DNA of 64,000 nt from Ancistrus triradiatus (GCA_025084515.1 JAJAGP010000879.1:186001-250000); one strand, 5' to 3'. Positions 19,851 to 31,093 are shown, counted from the stretch's first letter. Notes: generated by a model from the letters alone, not told the origin. Numbers and translations: made by a program.

Positions 19851-20955
19851 TGGGGGGGTTTTGATCACACTTGTTTGAACTCCATCCCTTACCCACTCTA
19901 ACCCTAACCCAGACCTGTTCACAATGTGTGGCCCTACTGAAGGCATCATACTTCCCCAACCACCGCCTAATCCCTAAACCATATCTCCTAACCCCAACCC
20001 TAATCCATAAACCCTATCAACCCGTAAAACCCCATGCTTAACCCCAACCTCTAAACCATAATTCTTAACCCTTAATCAGTAACCCATAAACCCCAAACCT
20101 GATCCCCTATCCCCTAATCCTTAACCAATAACCCTAATCCCTTAACCTTAGCCCTGATTCTTTTTCTTTTTTTGCTTTCATGGGGGCTTTTGAATCACAC
20201 TTGCCTGTACTTTAACCCACTTTAACCCTAACCCAGACCTGTTCACCCTGCATGGCCCTACTGGGGGCATCCTACATCCTACTTAACCCTAACACTATAC
20301 CCTAACCCCTAATCTCTAAACTCTAACCCTTAATCCCTAACTCCTAAACACTAACTCCTAACCCCAAAACCAATCTATAACCCCAATCGTAAGTTCAAAA
20401 CCCTGAACCTTAAACCACAACCTTTATACCCCAACCCAAAACCTAATCTATAAACCCCAACCCTTATCCCCAATCCTAACATCTAAACCCCAATCCCTAA
20501 TTCCCAACTCTAAACCCTAATTCATTATACTTTTCCAACCATCCCCTAACCTTTAATCCCTAGACCCTAAATCGTATCTCCAAACCAAAAACCCCTAAAA
20601 AAGCCTAACCCTTAATCTCTAACTCTAAAACTTAATTCCTAACTCCAACTCCTAGACCATAACTATTTAATCCTAAACTCTAACCCCTAAACCCTAACCC
20701 CTAAACCCTAATCCCTAACCCTAAACACTAACTTCTAACACCCAAATCTATCATTAAACCGTAACCCCTACAACCTAACTACTAACCCCAACTGCCTTAC
20801 GCCAACCCCTAAACCCTAATCCTTAATCCTAACCCCTAAACACTAACTACTAACCACAATTGCCTAACCCTTAATCCCTAATCCTTAAACCATAACCCCT
20901 GAATTTACCTTAAACTATTAACCCCAACCGTACACCCTAACCCCAACACCTAAAA
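19851..20955. repeat. Degenerate interstitial telomere-like block
   Basis: About 1.1 kb dominated by CCCTAA, CCCTAAC and AACCCTAA variants on the plus strand (TTAGGG on minus), with many substitutions and single-base length changes. Two longer non-telomeric units interrupt it: each has a GATCACACTTG/GAATCACACTTG start, a run to CCAGACCTGTTCAC and a GGCCCTACTG end (about 19858-19955 and 20190-20275), about 324 bp apart. The orientation is constant throughout. Confidence 0.85.
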
Positions 20956-21169
20956 ATGAAATAAACCTTATCTCCTTGGTGAGAGGGTATGGATTCTTTT
21001 TCTCTAAAACCCTACACTGGAGTATTCTGAACCTAGCTGGTGCTTGTTGGATCAAGTTAGGTATATAATACTCAATAAATGCAATCATTGGAAAGAATAA
21101 TGCTGAGATATTTAAATTATGATAATATTCTAAGACATTTGTGGTGGATTATGAAAATCTATAACAATA

Positions 21170-21332
21170 CATTTACATCATTTAGCAGATGCCCTAATCC
21201 AGAGCAACTTGCGATATACAATCCAATCAGTTGTGGGTTAAGGGTCTTGCTCAAGGACTAAACAGTTGTAACTTGGCAGAGGTAGGATTTGAATCCTGGA
21301 TGTTCTGGTCCATAGTCCAGTGTGTGGTGTTC
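21170..21332 (-). mobile_element. V-SINE-like SINE, family S1
   Basis: In reverse it shows the tRNA-like B box region, the conserved central CTTGAGCAAG..CCCTTAACCCAC core and the tail TCTGCTAAATGATGTAAATG. The 5' tRNA part is degenerate. S1 is the main SINE family here. Confidence 0.75.
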
Positions 21333-21375
21333 CAGAGCTCCACTGGCAGATCACCTCTGATTTGGAGTTGGTAAC

Positions 21376-21564
21376 TTACAGGCATGAATAAACACAGTGA
21401 GTATGCAGTGAAGATCCTCTGGAAATAGAGCCACATGACATCAGCATTATTGTAGATCTAGGACTTGCTCTCTGGACAGTTTGGTGACCTGGTGCTTGGA
21501 ACTTTGTGATGTTGAAGAGATTCCCATCCAGTCTGATATTCACTGTTACACCATTACTGTCCAA
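21376..21564 (-). pseudogene. Possible LINE reverse-transcriptase fragment
   Basis: The minus frame contains SNGVTVNIRLDGNLFNITKF, similar in pattern to the R-x-DGxLFNLxxLxAKTK stretch just before the FADD motif in many fish LINE reverse transcriptases. The FADD catalytic motif itself is not preserved. This is a short, uncertain relic. Confidence 0.4.
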
Positions 21565-21957
21565 GCAGTCGTGTGTATTTCCAGTCTGATATGTTTATCT
21601 TTACCTCATGTTTCTTGATCAAGACAGCACATAAGCCAACTCTGCTCCCCTTCAGAAGCTCCGTGGCACTTGTTTGGTAAGGAAGAAGATGTTTCTTCTG
21701 ATGATCACATCATCTCGGATCATTAGGGATTTGGAAGGCTGTCAGGAGTCTCTGGAGTGTCATCCAGTTCCCTCAGATATAATGAGCAGCTGGGGCTGGA
21801 GGACACACAGCTTGTTTACTGAATCAGTTTGTCAGCTAAATTGGCAGATGGGTAGAAATGGGCTGGCAATGAAGAGTCCCAGTAGTTTGAAAGAAAAGCA
21901 ATTTATAATAATTACAATAACAATAATGTTAATAATAGCAACAACAACAACAATGAC
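21565..21957. other. No recognised feature
   Basis: Non-repetitive DNA leading into the AAT repeat. May belong to the same LINE relic, but no motif shows it. Confidence 0.35.

Positions 21958-22005
<48 letters not shown>
21958..22005. repeat. (AAT)n microsatellite
   Basis: About 15 consecutive AAT units, preceded by imperfect CAATAACAATAATG-type sequence. Confidence 0.97.
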
Positions 22006-22006
<1 letters not shown>

Positions 22007-22009
22007 TTA

Positions 22010-22502
22010 GTCATTTACTTGTTCAGAATGAAAGTAATCATTCAGAAGGAAAGTAATATTGGCTGTTTTAATTTAAAAGTGCTTAACCTTTTCTAAATAA
22101 ACACACTTTAAAAGGTTATTGCTCAGAGTCTTGAGGATACAGAGCAATATCAATTAAATGAAACTGTGATTATTATGAACAGTCAGACATGTTGACTCTA
22201 CAGCCAATATTAGGGCTTATCTATATCTGCAGGTTAGCTCTGTTGTACTAATATTTCCTGAAACTGTAACACATATTATTACTGTGCATATGGATTCAAA
22301 TTTTTTTTTTAACATGAAGGGATTAGACCTTAATTATCGACCTGTTTTAATATCAATTGGTTTGTTTATAGTGTTTCAGAACTATAGTTTAATTGCTGTT
22401 TTGATAAATAATTTAAAATTGTAAGATCATCCTCTGACTACTGAAGAATCAGTGGGAAATAAAGCCGACCTGTATTTGTATTGGATCCACATTCACTTAC
22501 TT

Positions 22503-22503
<1 letters not shown>
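22010..22503. other. No recognised feature
   Basis: AT-rich DNA; near 22385-22450 it faintly resembles a degraded R1 tail (TAAATTGTAAGATCATC), too weak to call. Confidence 0.4.

Positions 22504-22561
<58 letters not shown>
22504..22561. repeat. (TA)n microsatellite
   Basis: About 28 TA units directly abutting the 39-bp minisatellite. Confidence 0.97.
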
Positions 22562-22562
<1 letters not shown>

Positions 22563-22563
<1 letters not shown>

Positions 22564-23695
22564 TTTAGTCCGGTAACCATGGATACCACCTCCAGTATAT
22601 CACGCTGAACTATAACCATGGATACTGCATACAGACATGCAACCATGGATACCACCTCTAGCATATCACGCTGAACTATAACCATGTATATCACCTACAT
22701 TACATTGCATACACTTGTAACCATGGATACCACCTCCAGTACATCTCCTAGGCCTGTATACATGGATAAGACCTAAAATAAACAAATAATCACCTAGGCC
22801 TATATCCTCCAGTAAATTACACTGTCCTGTAACCATGGATACCACCTCCAGAATATCACCTAGCGCTGAATCTACAGATACCACCTCCACTATACCATCT
22901 ACCACCTCATCTGGACCTGTGACCATAGACACTATCTCCAGTATATCATCTAGACCTGTAACCATGGATACCACCTCCAGTTAAAGAAAGTGACCTGCAA
23001 CCATGGATAGCACCTGTAGTATATCACCCAGACCTGTAACCATGGATACCACCTCCAATAAACATATATCACCTAGTTCTGTGTCCTCCAGTATATCACA
23101 CTGACCTGTAACCATGGATACCACCTCCAGAATATCACCTAGAGCTGAAACCATGGCTACCACCTCCACTATACCATCCCACCACCTACCACCTCATCTG
23201 GACCTGTGACCATAGACACTATCTCCATTATATCACCTAGACCTGTAACCATGGATACCACCTGTAGTATATCACCCAGACATGTGACTATGGACAATGC
23301 ATTCAGTTCAACATTGTAACCATAGATACCACCTCCACTTTATCATCTGGACCTGTCACCATGGATACCACCTCCAGTGCATCACCTAGACCTGTATCTA
23401 TGGATACCACCTTCAGTATATCACCTAGACCTGTAACCATGGATACCACCTTCCATATATCACATTGACTTGTAACCATGAACACTGCATTTAGATTATA
23501 ACAGTGACTTGTAACCATGGATACCACCTGCAGTATATATCCCAGACCTGTAACCATGGATCCTACCTCCACTATATCATCTGAACCTGTAACCATGGAT
23601 ACCACCTCCACTATATGACCCAGACATGTGACTATGGACGCTACATTCAGTTAATAAGAGTGACTTGTAACCATGGATACTACCTCCGGTTAATT
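22563..23695 (-). repeat. 39-bp minisatellite, roughly 25-30 units
   Basis: Units carry the core GTAACCATGGATACCACCTC followed by a variable CAGTATATCACCTAGACCT-type half. Lengths vary because of deletions. The period is a multiple of three, so the minus strand is open over long stretches encoding repeats such as DILEVVSMVTGLG. These frames lack a shared start, signal or bounded gene and are interrupted (for example near 22980 and 23300). A non-coding tandem repeat is the likely reading. Confidence 0.9.
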
Positions 23696-23699
23696 ACAC

Positions 23700-24092
23700 A
23701 ATTTCTAACTGTGTATGACTCGTGTCTTTAACCACAGATCGCACGGTACAGTCCACCAGCATGTAGGTTTGATTGAGGTTTCTTACTATTATTTTCACCT
23801 TTCTCTCAGACACAAACTCTGTCACACAGAGGTGCCTGACAAGCGATTTGTATCCATCAAAGCTCCACAGCTTCTCACATCCTGCCTCAGATCTTGGTGT
23901 ACTTATAAATAACGTGCTCTGTGAAAGGTCAAGCTGTGCTGCACACTCTCACATGTCTGTCGAAAGCGACAAAGTTTCTAAAGTGGAACAGAATAACAGG
24001 TCTGAAATTCAGTGGCTGGTTTTGTGATGTGACACAAACGTTTGGAGATTAGAACCTCTCTGTGACATCTTAATACCTGATGCAAATACCTG
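23700..24092. other. No recognised feature
   Basis: Flank of the minisatellite; no gene or repeat recognised. Confidence 0.45.
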
Positions 24093-24094
24093 TA

Positions 24095-25057
24095 CACTCA
24101 TTGACAAAAAAAAAAATAAAGCATCCATACAGAAATGATAGATTTCTGCAAACTCAGCATGCAGTTCTGTCTCAGGCAGATACATAAATGATTGCAGGTT
24201 AGGTCTGATTAGACACTGGGTCTTGCCACTAGAGGGCGTAAAAGTGAGAGATCGGAGACTTACAGAAATTCCTCTATCACACATTAGACCACAGAAGTTA
24301 CAGCTGGATCTGTAGATCCTGCACACTTGTAGGCTACTGAAGCTGGCATCCCTGCTGGTCCCAAAGAATAAATCTGCCAACCAGTCAGGACAAGGAAGCG
24401 TAGCAAACTGGAGGAGACATTCCTGGGAAACCCTTCATTGTGGGTGGGCAAGCATTGTCCTGTTGAAAAATGCCAGTTGGAAGCCCAATGAAAGGGAACA
24501 CGTGGATGTCCTGCACATATGGCTGACCTGTTAGTGTCCCTTGTATCATTACTAGGGGTGACTGACTGTTCCATGCAATGGCTCCTCAGATCATCACACC
24601 AGCAGTTTGGGCAGTGTTTCACTTGACAACAAAGGCAGGATTGAAGCTCTCACCACGAGGTCTCTATACTTGAACTCGAACATCATCTGATCCCAAACAG
24701 AAGCTGGATTCATCACAAAAGATGATACAGTTCCAGTTCATAGCAGTCCAGGATTCTCTGGAAACGAAGGGTGGCAGTGGCTGGCTGTCAATGGCAGCAT
24801 ACATAATGAGTGCAGTGACAACAAATTTGGCATGTCTAGCGGTTAATGTTCTCACCAAGAGGTACACTACCCAAAAGAATGCTCCAAGAGCCATTTTATA
24901 GGGAAGCACTTTTATGCCACCTTGTGACAAGGCCTAGTGTCCAATCAGACCACACCTGTAATTATTTACATATCTGCCTGAGAGAATTGCATGATGAGTG
25001 TTGAAACAATCCCACATTCCTATCTGGGTGCGTTACTTACTTTTTTGTCAGTGAGTG
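24095..25057 (-). mobile_element. Tc1/mariner-like family E, internally deleted element
   Basis: A 963-bp element with ends CACTCATTGACAAAAA and TTTTTGTCAGTGAGTG and TA at 24093-24094 and 25058-25059. A minus-strand transposase relic occupies the middle. Full Tc1-type elements are about 1.5 kb or longer, so part of the gene is gone. A fragment of the same family is at 31745-32130. Confidence 0.88.
24284..24930 (-). pseudogene. Family E transposase relic
   Basis: The minus frames contain NCIIFCDESSFCLGSDDVRV, holding the first catalytic Asp (CDES), and further on FPFIGLPTG-type and FSTGQCLPTHNEGFPRN sequence corresponding to the FxQDNAxPH region, where the second Asp motif is altered. Frames change several times. 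The glutamate end is not recognisable. Confidence 0.75.
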
Positions 25058-25059
25058 TA

Positions 25060-26110
25060 TAAACAACTAGCAGTTCACTTTCCTTGGAGGTATGATTTTG
25101 TGAATCAGTAACCAAACAAAGAAATAAGCAATTTTAGCCTTGTTATCATTTGCTGTCTAACAGTAAGAATGAAGAAAGTCTAGACGTTGGCAGCATGATA
25201 ACTCCTCCTACCGAGTCTGGGATGTCTTTCAAGACAGGTGTGGCGATTCATATTTTAGGCAAGCCGATGACCTCCTGAACTTGATTTCACTGTTAACTCT
25301 CATTCTGTTTCTCCCTCCCTACATACTGACCCAGCAGGACTTCTGGGACATACCGAGAGACGAGACATTTTGCTCTGACTGAATAAGTGATGAGAGAAAA
25401 AATGCTATGCAACCAGCAATGAAAAAAAAGAGGAATGTTTGCACGCTCGTTTCTGTGTGGAGCACATTTTTATTGAATGGTTTACCCCGAAGCACAACAT
25501 TAAAATTTAGATGAAGAAGCACTTTGGAGCGAAACAGTCCTGAATGAGATGTGAAATGTGCTTGTAGTTGCTAAGTGCTCTTTCTGTTTCCAGCAGCTCA
25601 CCTTCTGTGATTTCTCTCCAGCTCAATGAAATTATTTAAATGGGATTTAGCTGTGTGTGAGCAACTAAAATATCTTCTTCATTTTAACAACTAAACACTG
25701 AATCGCATGGACTTTGCAAAATGTATGGTTATATTATGAGCTAGCATATAGGTGCGACAATACATTAGCGGACGCTAGCTTACTGTAGCTATGCTAAATC
25801 TGGAAAGCGCCAAGAAGCAAGCTTGTTTGGTTTATATGAACAGCAGTGTTGCTGATTTGGGGTATTATAAATAAACAAGAAGAAATGTACATTTAAATTC
25901 CATTTGTGTATTAATATATGATGAGCCATAAAAGGAAACCTTTCTACAGAAACATGCTAGCTACATTAGCATCCTGTACGTCTCTCCTTCTGATGCTCTG
26001 TGAATCATTCATACTCTCATTAAGCCATTAACCCAAACTGCACTTTCTGTTTTTCTTTTCATCGTTGTAATATTGCATGTCTCTGGCTTTTACTCATTAC
26101 TTGTGATGCC
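25060..26110. other. No recognised feature
   Basis: Mostly unique-looking DNA without a supported exon, RNA or repeat. Confidence 0.45.
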
Positions 26111-26114
26111 ACTC

Positions 26115-26192
26115 TGTTGGTTCATGCTTTCATCTCCTCCTGTATGGATGGCTGTAATTTGCTGGTTCCTGGGATAAAACATCAACAAACCT
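26115..26192 (+). pseudogene. Short L2-like reverse-transcriptase fragment
   Basis: The frame reads VHAFISSCMDGCNLLVPGI, matching the HAFISSRxDYCNxLLxG stretch of L2/CR1-type LINE reverse transcriptases. About 25 residues only; both flanks are unrelated. Confidence 0.5.
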
Positions 26193-26199
26193 CAGTCCA

Positions 26200-27340
26200 T
26201 TCAATACTCTCTGACAAGATTGCTCATTTACAACAAAAAATCTGCACACATCGGTCATGGAATCTTCGTAAAAAGACGAGCAAACCGCGAGTAAATTATG
26301 ACAAAAAAAGGTTTGGAAATTGCAAAAAAAGACAACATAGTTGACAATGTAAGTCTTTCTCATTTTTATAGATACTCTATGTTGAAGTTTCTGTAATAGG
26401 TGTTGCGCAATGAGTACTGTTGTGGTTATTCGTTCCGGGACCTTTTCACTTAAAGCCCACTTGCCGGATCACGGCTCGCTCAGTGTTTCCTTACCTCAGC
26501 TAACCGTTTGGAAAGCAGATCAATTGCACATTGACTGAATGGCAGTTCTTCTAATTTATATACGCAAAAGCACCATTAGATCATCGTGCCTTAATGCAGT
26601 GCCAAAAGTTTCATTTTGGGGGTGTGTACTGTTCACACCACCCAACCTAACGCCTCATACGGTAATTGTGTTTTATGTTAAGTATGGGATATGCTACATG
26701 AGTAATGTACAAATTGGTATTTAATATGATATGCCAAACATCGTTCCTTAAAGATGAATCATTCTTTACTGTGAGGATATTTGAAATTGAAATGAAATTT
26801 AAGCCAGCAGTGCCTCACATTGGTGTGGTCTTTCTCCCGTGCGGGTGAGAGCTGAGCTTTTAGGCTAATTGAAAGTTTCTCTAATTAACAAACTGAATTA
26901 TTAAACCGAATGTTTGTTCATTGTAATTTCATTGACATTTATTTTTATGCATTAAAGATTATTTAGTCAGTACTTTAATTCAAGTGCAGTCATGTCTAGT
27001 GACACTTTTAGCATCTTTCAGATGTCACAAGTTTGTTCATACAGTATGTACTAACATTTTTGGGACTATGAACATTTTCATGAATCTGGCCATTTATGAG
27101 AAAAGTGACATGCAAATTCATTCTGCTTGCGTTTCATGAAAGAGGCCTGATGATTGCAAAATTAAAAAGTACACATAATAATGAAGGCAAAAAGAAACAG
27201 GGCCCAGAGTGTGATCACTTCTTAAGATAATGGTGCCCAATGGTGCTGGTATTGGTCGTTATGGAAATGTGCTGCATGTAAGATCGGGGAAGTTTTCCAG
27301 CTAGCTGGGACTGAAGAAGTCACTTAGATGAGTGACGAAA
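26200..27340. other. No gene; AT-rich, some homeodomain-type cores
   Basis: No supported coding frame. Around 26860-26990 clustered AATTAAC/TAATTGAAAG motifs occur in non-repetitive DNA. Confidence 0.4.
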
Positions 27341-27402
27341 CGATTCTCCCACAAAAATCTTGTGTCCAGATGAACTGATTCAACTTTCTGGAATTTGTTT
27401 GA
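27341..27402. repeat. Short dispersed repeat (second copy near 30815)
   Basis: Contains TGTCCAGATGAACTGATTCA followed by ACTTTCTGG. A near copy (TGTCCAAATGAACAGATTCA) is at about 30824-30855. The parent element is not identified. Confidence 0.5.
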
Positions 27403-27416
27403 GGTTTGTTGGTTGC

Positions 27417-27985
27417 TAATGTCACATGTGATCCCTTTTGGCTGCATTAGCTTCTGGTTCCTCCCTTGCTAGCTATGCTGCAATAGCTAATGCTGCCGGT
27501 TAGTATCCATGGTTCAAATAAGGTCTTTTAATAGACTCTTAATAATAACTAACTACATATTCTGTTTTCACACTAAGATGTCCCTCTGCTTCAGCTCCAC
27601 CCAAGCTGTTCTTCCATCATCAGCTCCAGACCCACCATACTCAGACAACAGAGGGCAGTAACTCTCTCCCTCCTCCAGTCGACTAATGAAACCATGCCAC
27701 CAAAACTGTCCAACCGAGGACATAAGATCCTACAGTCACAGTCTGTGTATCGGACTAAATAACGCTGATATGCACATTTTTATGTCATACTATTCAATAT
27801 TTCTCTTCTATAGGCTTATACACTATAGCTTTTATATTCTTTTATTATATGTTTCATAATATTTTATTTTCTTTAAAATGTTTTTAAATATGTTCTCTCT
27901 GTTAATATGTAGTTTCTGTTTATTTAAAGTATTATTATGAACTTATTAAATACTTAATTAATCCTCCCAAGGTTTCTTCCTTATA
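27417..27985 (+). repeat. R1 repeat, host copy front, interrupted by an inverse R1
   Basis: Reads from AATGTCACATGTGATCCC through GCTGTTCTTCCATCATCAGC and GAGGGCAGTAACTCTC to CCTCCCAAGGTTTCTTCCTT, the same order as 49800-50180. Its continuation (the 3' tail) resumes at about 29195, on the far side of an inverted R1 copy. Confidence 0.75.
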
Positions 27986-28201
27986 AGGTTTAGGTCAGGT
28001 CAAATCAGATTTTTACAATTGAACATTGTCTCAAAGCAGGCTTTCAATTTTAGATAATCTTCTAATATCTAAGGCTAATCCCAAATTGATCAAGCCTAGG
28101 ATGACAGTGACAAGGAAAAAACTCCCTAAACGTTATAAGGAAAAAACCTTAGGAGGACCAAGACTCAAAAAGAGACTTGACCTCCATAGGTAACTTATAT
28201 A

Positions 28202-28778
28202 CCGTATTTTTCGGACCATAAGGCGCACTTAAAATCCTTTAATTTTCTCAAAAATCGACAGTGCGCCTTTAAATGCGGTGCATCTAATGTATGAATTAAT
28301 TCTGGTTGAGCCTTCTGACCTAGAACCGATTGTAGATGTGTTACACGGTGATCTAAATCTGTTCAAAAAATGTTTTTAGGCACGGTCTTGGTAAGTACGA
28401 AGCTCACGGCCACAGTAGTCAGAAAACACTAGCGGAGTAAGACGGTATGTGCTTCAGCATAGGGTACGTGCATGCATTCATTTATTTTCGAAAGCGATTT
28501 CAAACACAAGGCTATCAGTTAAGCAGTACAACATGGACATAGAGCAGCTGCGAGAGAATTCAACATTAACGAATCAATGGTACGGAAGTGGAGGAAGCAA
28601 GAAGATGCCCTGCGCCAGGTAAAGACCAAACTGAGTTTCAGACGGAACTTAAGAGTTTTGTTTCATTTCATGCGTCTTATAACCCGGTGCGCTTTATGTA
28701 TGAAAACATACTCGTTAGCAGCCGATCGTTGATATTGCGTCTTATAATCCGGTGCGCTTTATGGTCCGGAAAATACGG
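28202..28778 (+). mobile_element. pogo/Tigger-like deletion derivative
   Basis: Inverted ends CCGTATTTTTCGGACCATAA and TTATGGTCCGGAAAATACGG with TA on both sides (28200-28201, 28779-28780). Sub-terminal GTGCGCTTTAT motifs repeat inside the right end. A remnant of the transposase N-terminus remains at about 28500-28645. The inside is otherwise deleted. Confidence 0.85.
28501..28645 (+). pseudogene. Remnant of pogo-type helix-turn-helix domain
   Basis: One frame reads FKHKAIS, a stop, then AVQHGHRAAAREFNINESMV and RKWRKQEDALRQ. This is the pattern of the N-terminal psq/CENP-B-like helix-turn-helix of Tigger/pogo transposases (A-A-R-x-F-x-I-x-E-x-x-V-R-x-W). A stop codon interrupts the first helix and the rest of the protein is absent. 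Confidence 0.7.
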
Positions 28779-29194
28779 TATGTAATAATTAACTAAGTTA
28801 TCTAATTAAGTCCATAGTAATAGTTTAAATAAGAAGAAACTAAATAAATGGTAACAGAGACTAACATTCGAGAGAAAATGAAATATTATGAAGAGTTTAC
28901 TAAAACAGAGACCGGAGGAGGAAGGGAGTTACTGCCCTCTGTGGTTTGAGTACTGTGGGGTTGGAGCTGATGATGGAAGAACAGCTTGGGTGGATCTGAA
29001 AAAGATGAGCTCAGAGAAAAAAGAGAAAATGTAGTTAGTTATTGTTAAGAGCACAGAGTCTATGGACAGACCATGATTGAACCACTGATACTAACTGTAG
29101 CATGACATTCCGGTAGCATTAGCTATAACAGCATAGAAAGAGGAGAATTACAATTTGATCACATCCAAGAGGGATCACATGAGACATTAGGGCG

Positions 29195-29312
29195 TTTCTC
29201 CTTGCCACTGTTGCCTTAGGCTTGACCTTATAATTTAGAAGATAATCTCAAATTGTAAAGCTGCTTTGAGCCAATGCTCCATTGTAAAAAGTCCTATAAC
29301 AATAATGCATTG
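29195..29312 (+). repeat. R1 tail of the interrupted host copy
   Basis: Resumes at about TTAGGGCGTTTCTCCTTGCC and ends TCCATTGTAAAAAGTCCTATAACAATAATG, completing the copy that starts at 27417. A short TTAG is shared at both junctions and may be the target duplication. Confidence 0.7.
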
Positions 29313-29314
29313 AC

Positions 29315-29985
29315 TTACCAGGAATCTTGAGCATGCATCACGACATTCAATAACAGCTCTCCAGGCTTCCACACAGGGCTGGATAGTGTGCTGTCCCCAT
29401 TGAGCAATTTAGTCTGTTCTCACCATTCAGCCAGTCTTGGCAATCAAAGTCGTTGACCTGGAACGACAGGAATCAGAAATACAATAAGAATTTATAATGT
29501 TCCATTTTTTGTATGAAGAACTGGATGCCCATGAGCAGTTCACACTGTGCTGCAGAGATAAACCTTTCAGGACTCAGACTGAAATGTATCAACTATTATC
29601 TTACACTTTTGTCATTTTCCTTGCTACACACAGCCCTTTAGACGTTGTGGCATCCTCACCAGATAGTACCCCTCCAGACTGGTTGCAATCGCTCTAGATA
29701 AGAGCGTCTGCCAAAGGCAATAAAAGTAAACTACTACCCTTACTTTCCACTTGCTTTGTTCATACATCTCGCTTTTACCAATGTCCATTCAAATGTTACA
29801 TCAGTCCCCTAACTGCACGTATGAATTCCATTTTTTGGCACCTTACATCTTCTATAGTCAGTCACCGTTTCACTTCCCTCGCCCTTAATCCCAGTGATAA
29901 AGATTTTAATTAGTGGTGCTATATTTACTGAAAGCACCTGTTCTAATTATCTCAAGCATTTCATCCTGCCGCCCCCACCACCACC
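29315..29985. other. No gene; SINE tail scrap at 29683-29731
   Basis: The only recognised item is CTCTAGATAAGAGCGTCTGC, an S1-type SINE tail without its body. Confidence 0.5.
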
Positions 29986-30001
29986 ACCACAACCTCCATC
30001 A

Positions 30002-30036
<35 letters not shown>
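29986..30036. repeat. (CCA)n-rich and (CA)n microsatellite
   Basis: A short CCA-rich lead is followed by about 17 CA units (30003-30036). Confidence 0.95.
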
Positions 30037-30038
<2 letters not shown>

Positions 30039-30059
30039 ATATTAAGTCTTTGTTGCTTG

Positions 30060-30330
30060 CTGTTTTAATTACTTCTGTGGTAAGTAATTGTGCTTTGCAG
30101 TACTACCGAGGGGAGGAAGCATCACGCAGCTTGCTAAGGCCAAGTTCAGCCCACTCGTTCTCAGCTTCATTTTAATTACGCCATAAAGTACGCAAATGCC
30201 CACGGATGCATTTCCAAAACGCCATTCTCCAAACATCGCAGCTATAAAATATATTGCAGTTTGTAATCGTGTCGAACTGTTAAATTATCACCAAGCTAAT
30301 TTAATTCAGGACATTGATTTGTAAAGAAAC
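30060..30330. promoter_or_regulatory. Candidate non-coding regulatory block
   Basis: Non-repetitive sequence with TAATTACTTC, TTTTAATTACG, AGCTAATTTAATTC and a TATAAAATA motif. No coding potential. Conservation is untested. Confidence 0.25.
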
Positions 30331-30896
30331 TATGAGTTCATATCCATATGATCTTGTTGAACATTCAAAAACCCTTACCCTTGTTACTGAGTTGTTCCAG
30401 CTCTGAGGAAGATCTATATTATCTTTGGGAACATGACTTTCAGGATTTTCTTCCAGTTAGCCATAAGAACGTTAGTGTGATCAGGTAAATCAATTACTAA
30501 TGGCCATCCAGTCTGTCCCAAAGGAAGATGTTTTGGGTTCTCGGGGCTCTGTACAGGTCAGTCAAGTTCTTCCACACCAAACCATTCCTCCTCCATCGCA
30601 TTCCTTCTTAATTAAATCATATTCATGATTAAATCACTCCAAAGAATGCCTTTTCACTTCCAGAGTTCAATGATAATGTTCTTTATGTCTCTACAGCCAA
30701 TGGTTGGCAGTGGGTGTTGTCAGGATGAGGTGTGCTGGAGAGCCACATCATTCTGCATAGCTCTTCACTGACTGTCTTGATGCATGCTCAATAATCCAGG
30801 TAAGAATTTTTTTTTTAAACCTTATGTCCAAATGAACAGATTCAACTTCTGGGCTCTTCTCTCTCTCTTTTCTTTTTCCACAGCAGGTAGAGCTGT
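30331..30896. other. No gene; unclassified repeat-like DNA
   Basis: From about 30385 to 30860 the composition (CCAGTTAGCCATAAG, CTCTTCACTGACTGTC, TGCTCAATAATCCAGG) resembles an old interspersed element, but no termini or protein were identified. Confidence 0.4.
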
Positions 30897-31093
30897 TACA
30901 TTTACATTAACAGCATTTAGCAAACGCCCTTATCCATTGCGACTTACAATTGATACAGTCTTACAATCCAAGCAATTGTGGGTTAAGGGTCTTGGTCAAG
31001 GACCCAACAGTGGCACCTTGGCAGAAATGGGATTTGACCCCTGGACCTTTTGGTCCATAGTCCAGTACCTTACCCGCTAGGCTACCACAGTCC
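30897..31093 (-). mobile_element. V-SINE-like SINE, family S1, full copy
   Basis: In reverse: GGACTGTGGTAGCCTAGCGG (A-box side), the GGTCCA..GGTCAAATCC B-box side, the core CTTGACCAAGACCCTTAACC, and the tail GTTTGCTAAATGCTG then TAAATG. Flanks GTAGAGCTGTT and GTAGCTGTT may be an imperfect target duplication. It would be transcribed by RNA polymerase III if active. Confidence 0.9.

Larger units (their letters stand above)
27986..29194 (-). repeat. R1 repeat, inverse copy nested in R1, itself carrying a pogo-like element
   Basis: Begins with the R1 tail in reverse (GTCAAATCAG..AACATTGTCTCAAAGCAG), continues to about 28199, is interrupted by the TA-flanked element at 28202-28778, and resumes to end with GGATCACATGAGACATT, the reverse of the R1 front. 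Together with 27417-27985 this makes long inverted arms. Confidence 0.75.

Noticed and set aside
19851..20955. A true chromosome end
   Set aside because: Repeats are degenerate and unique sequence and transposons continue on both sides.
22497..23611. Repeated EVVSMVTG proteins on the minus strand
   Set aside because: Frames arise from a 39-bp period and are interrupted; no start context, exon borders or protein family.
22563..23695. CRISPR-like regular repeats
   Set aside because: Units are contiguous and diverged, with no unique spacers; a eukaryotic minisatellite.
30897..31093. tRNA gene
   Set aside because: The A- and B-box-like parts belong to a SINE with core and tail; no cloverleaf is kept.
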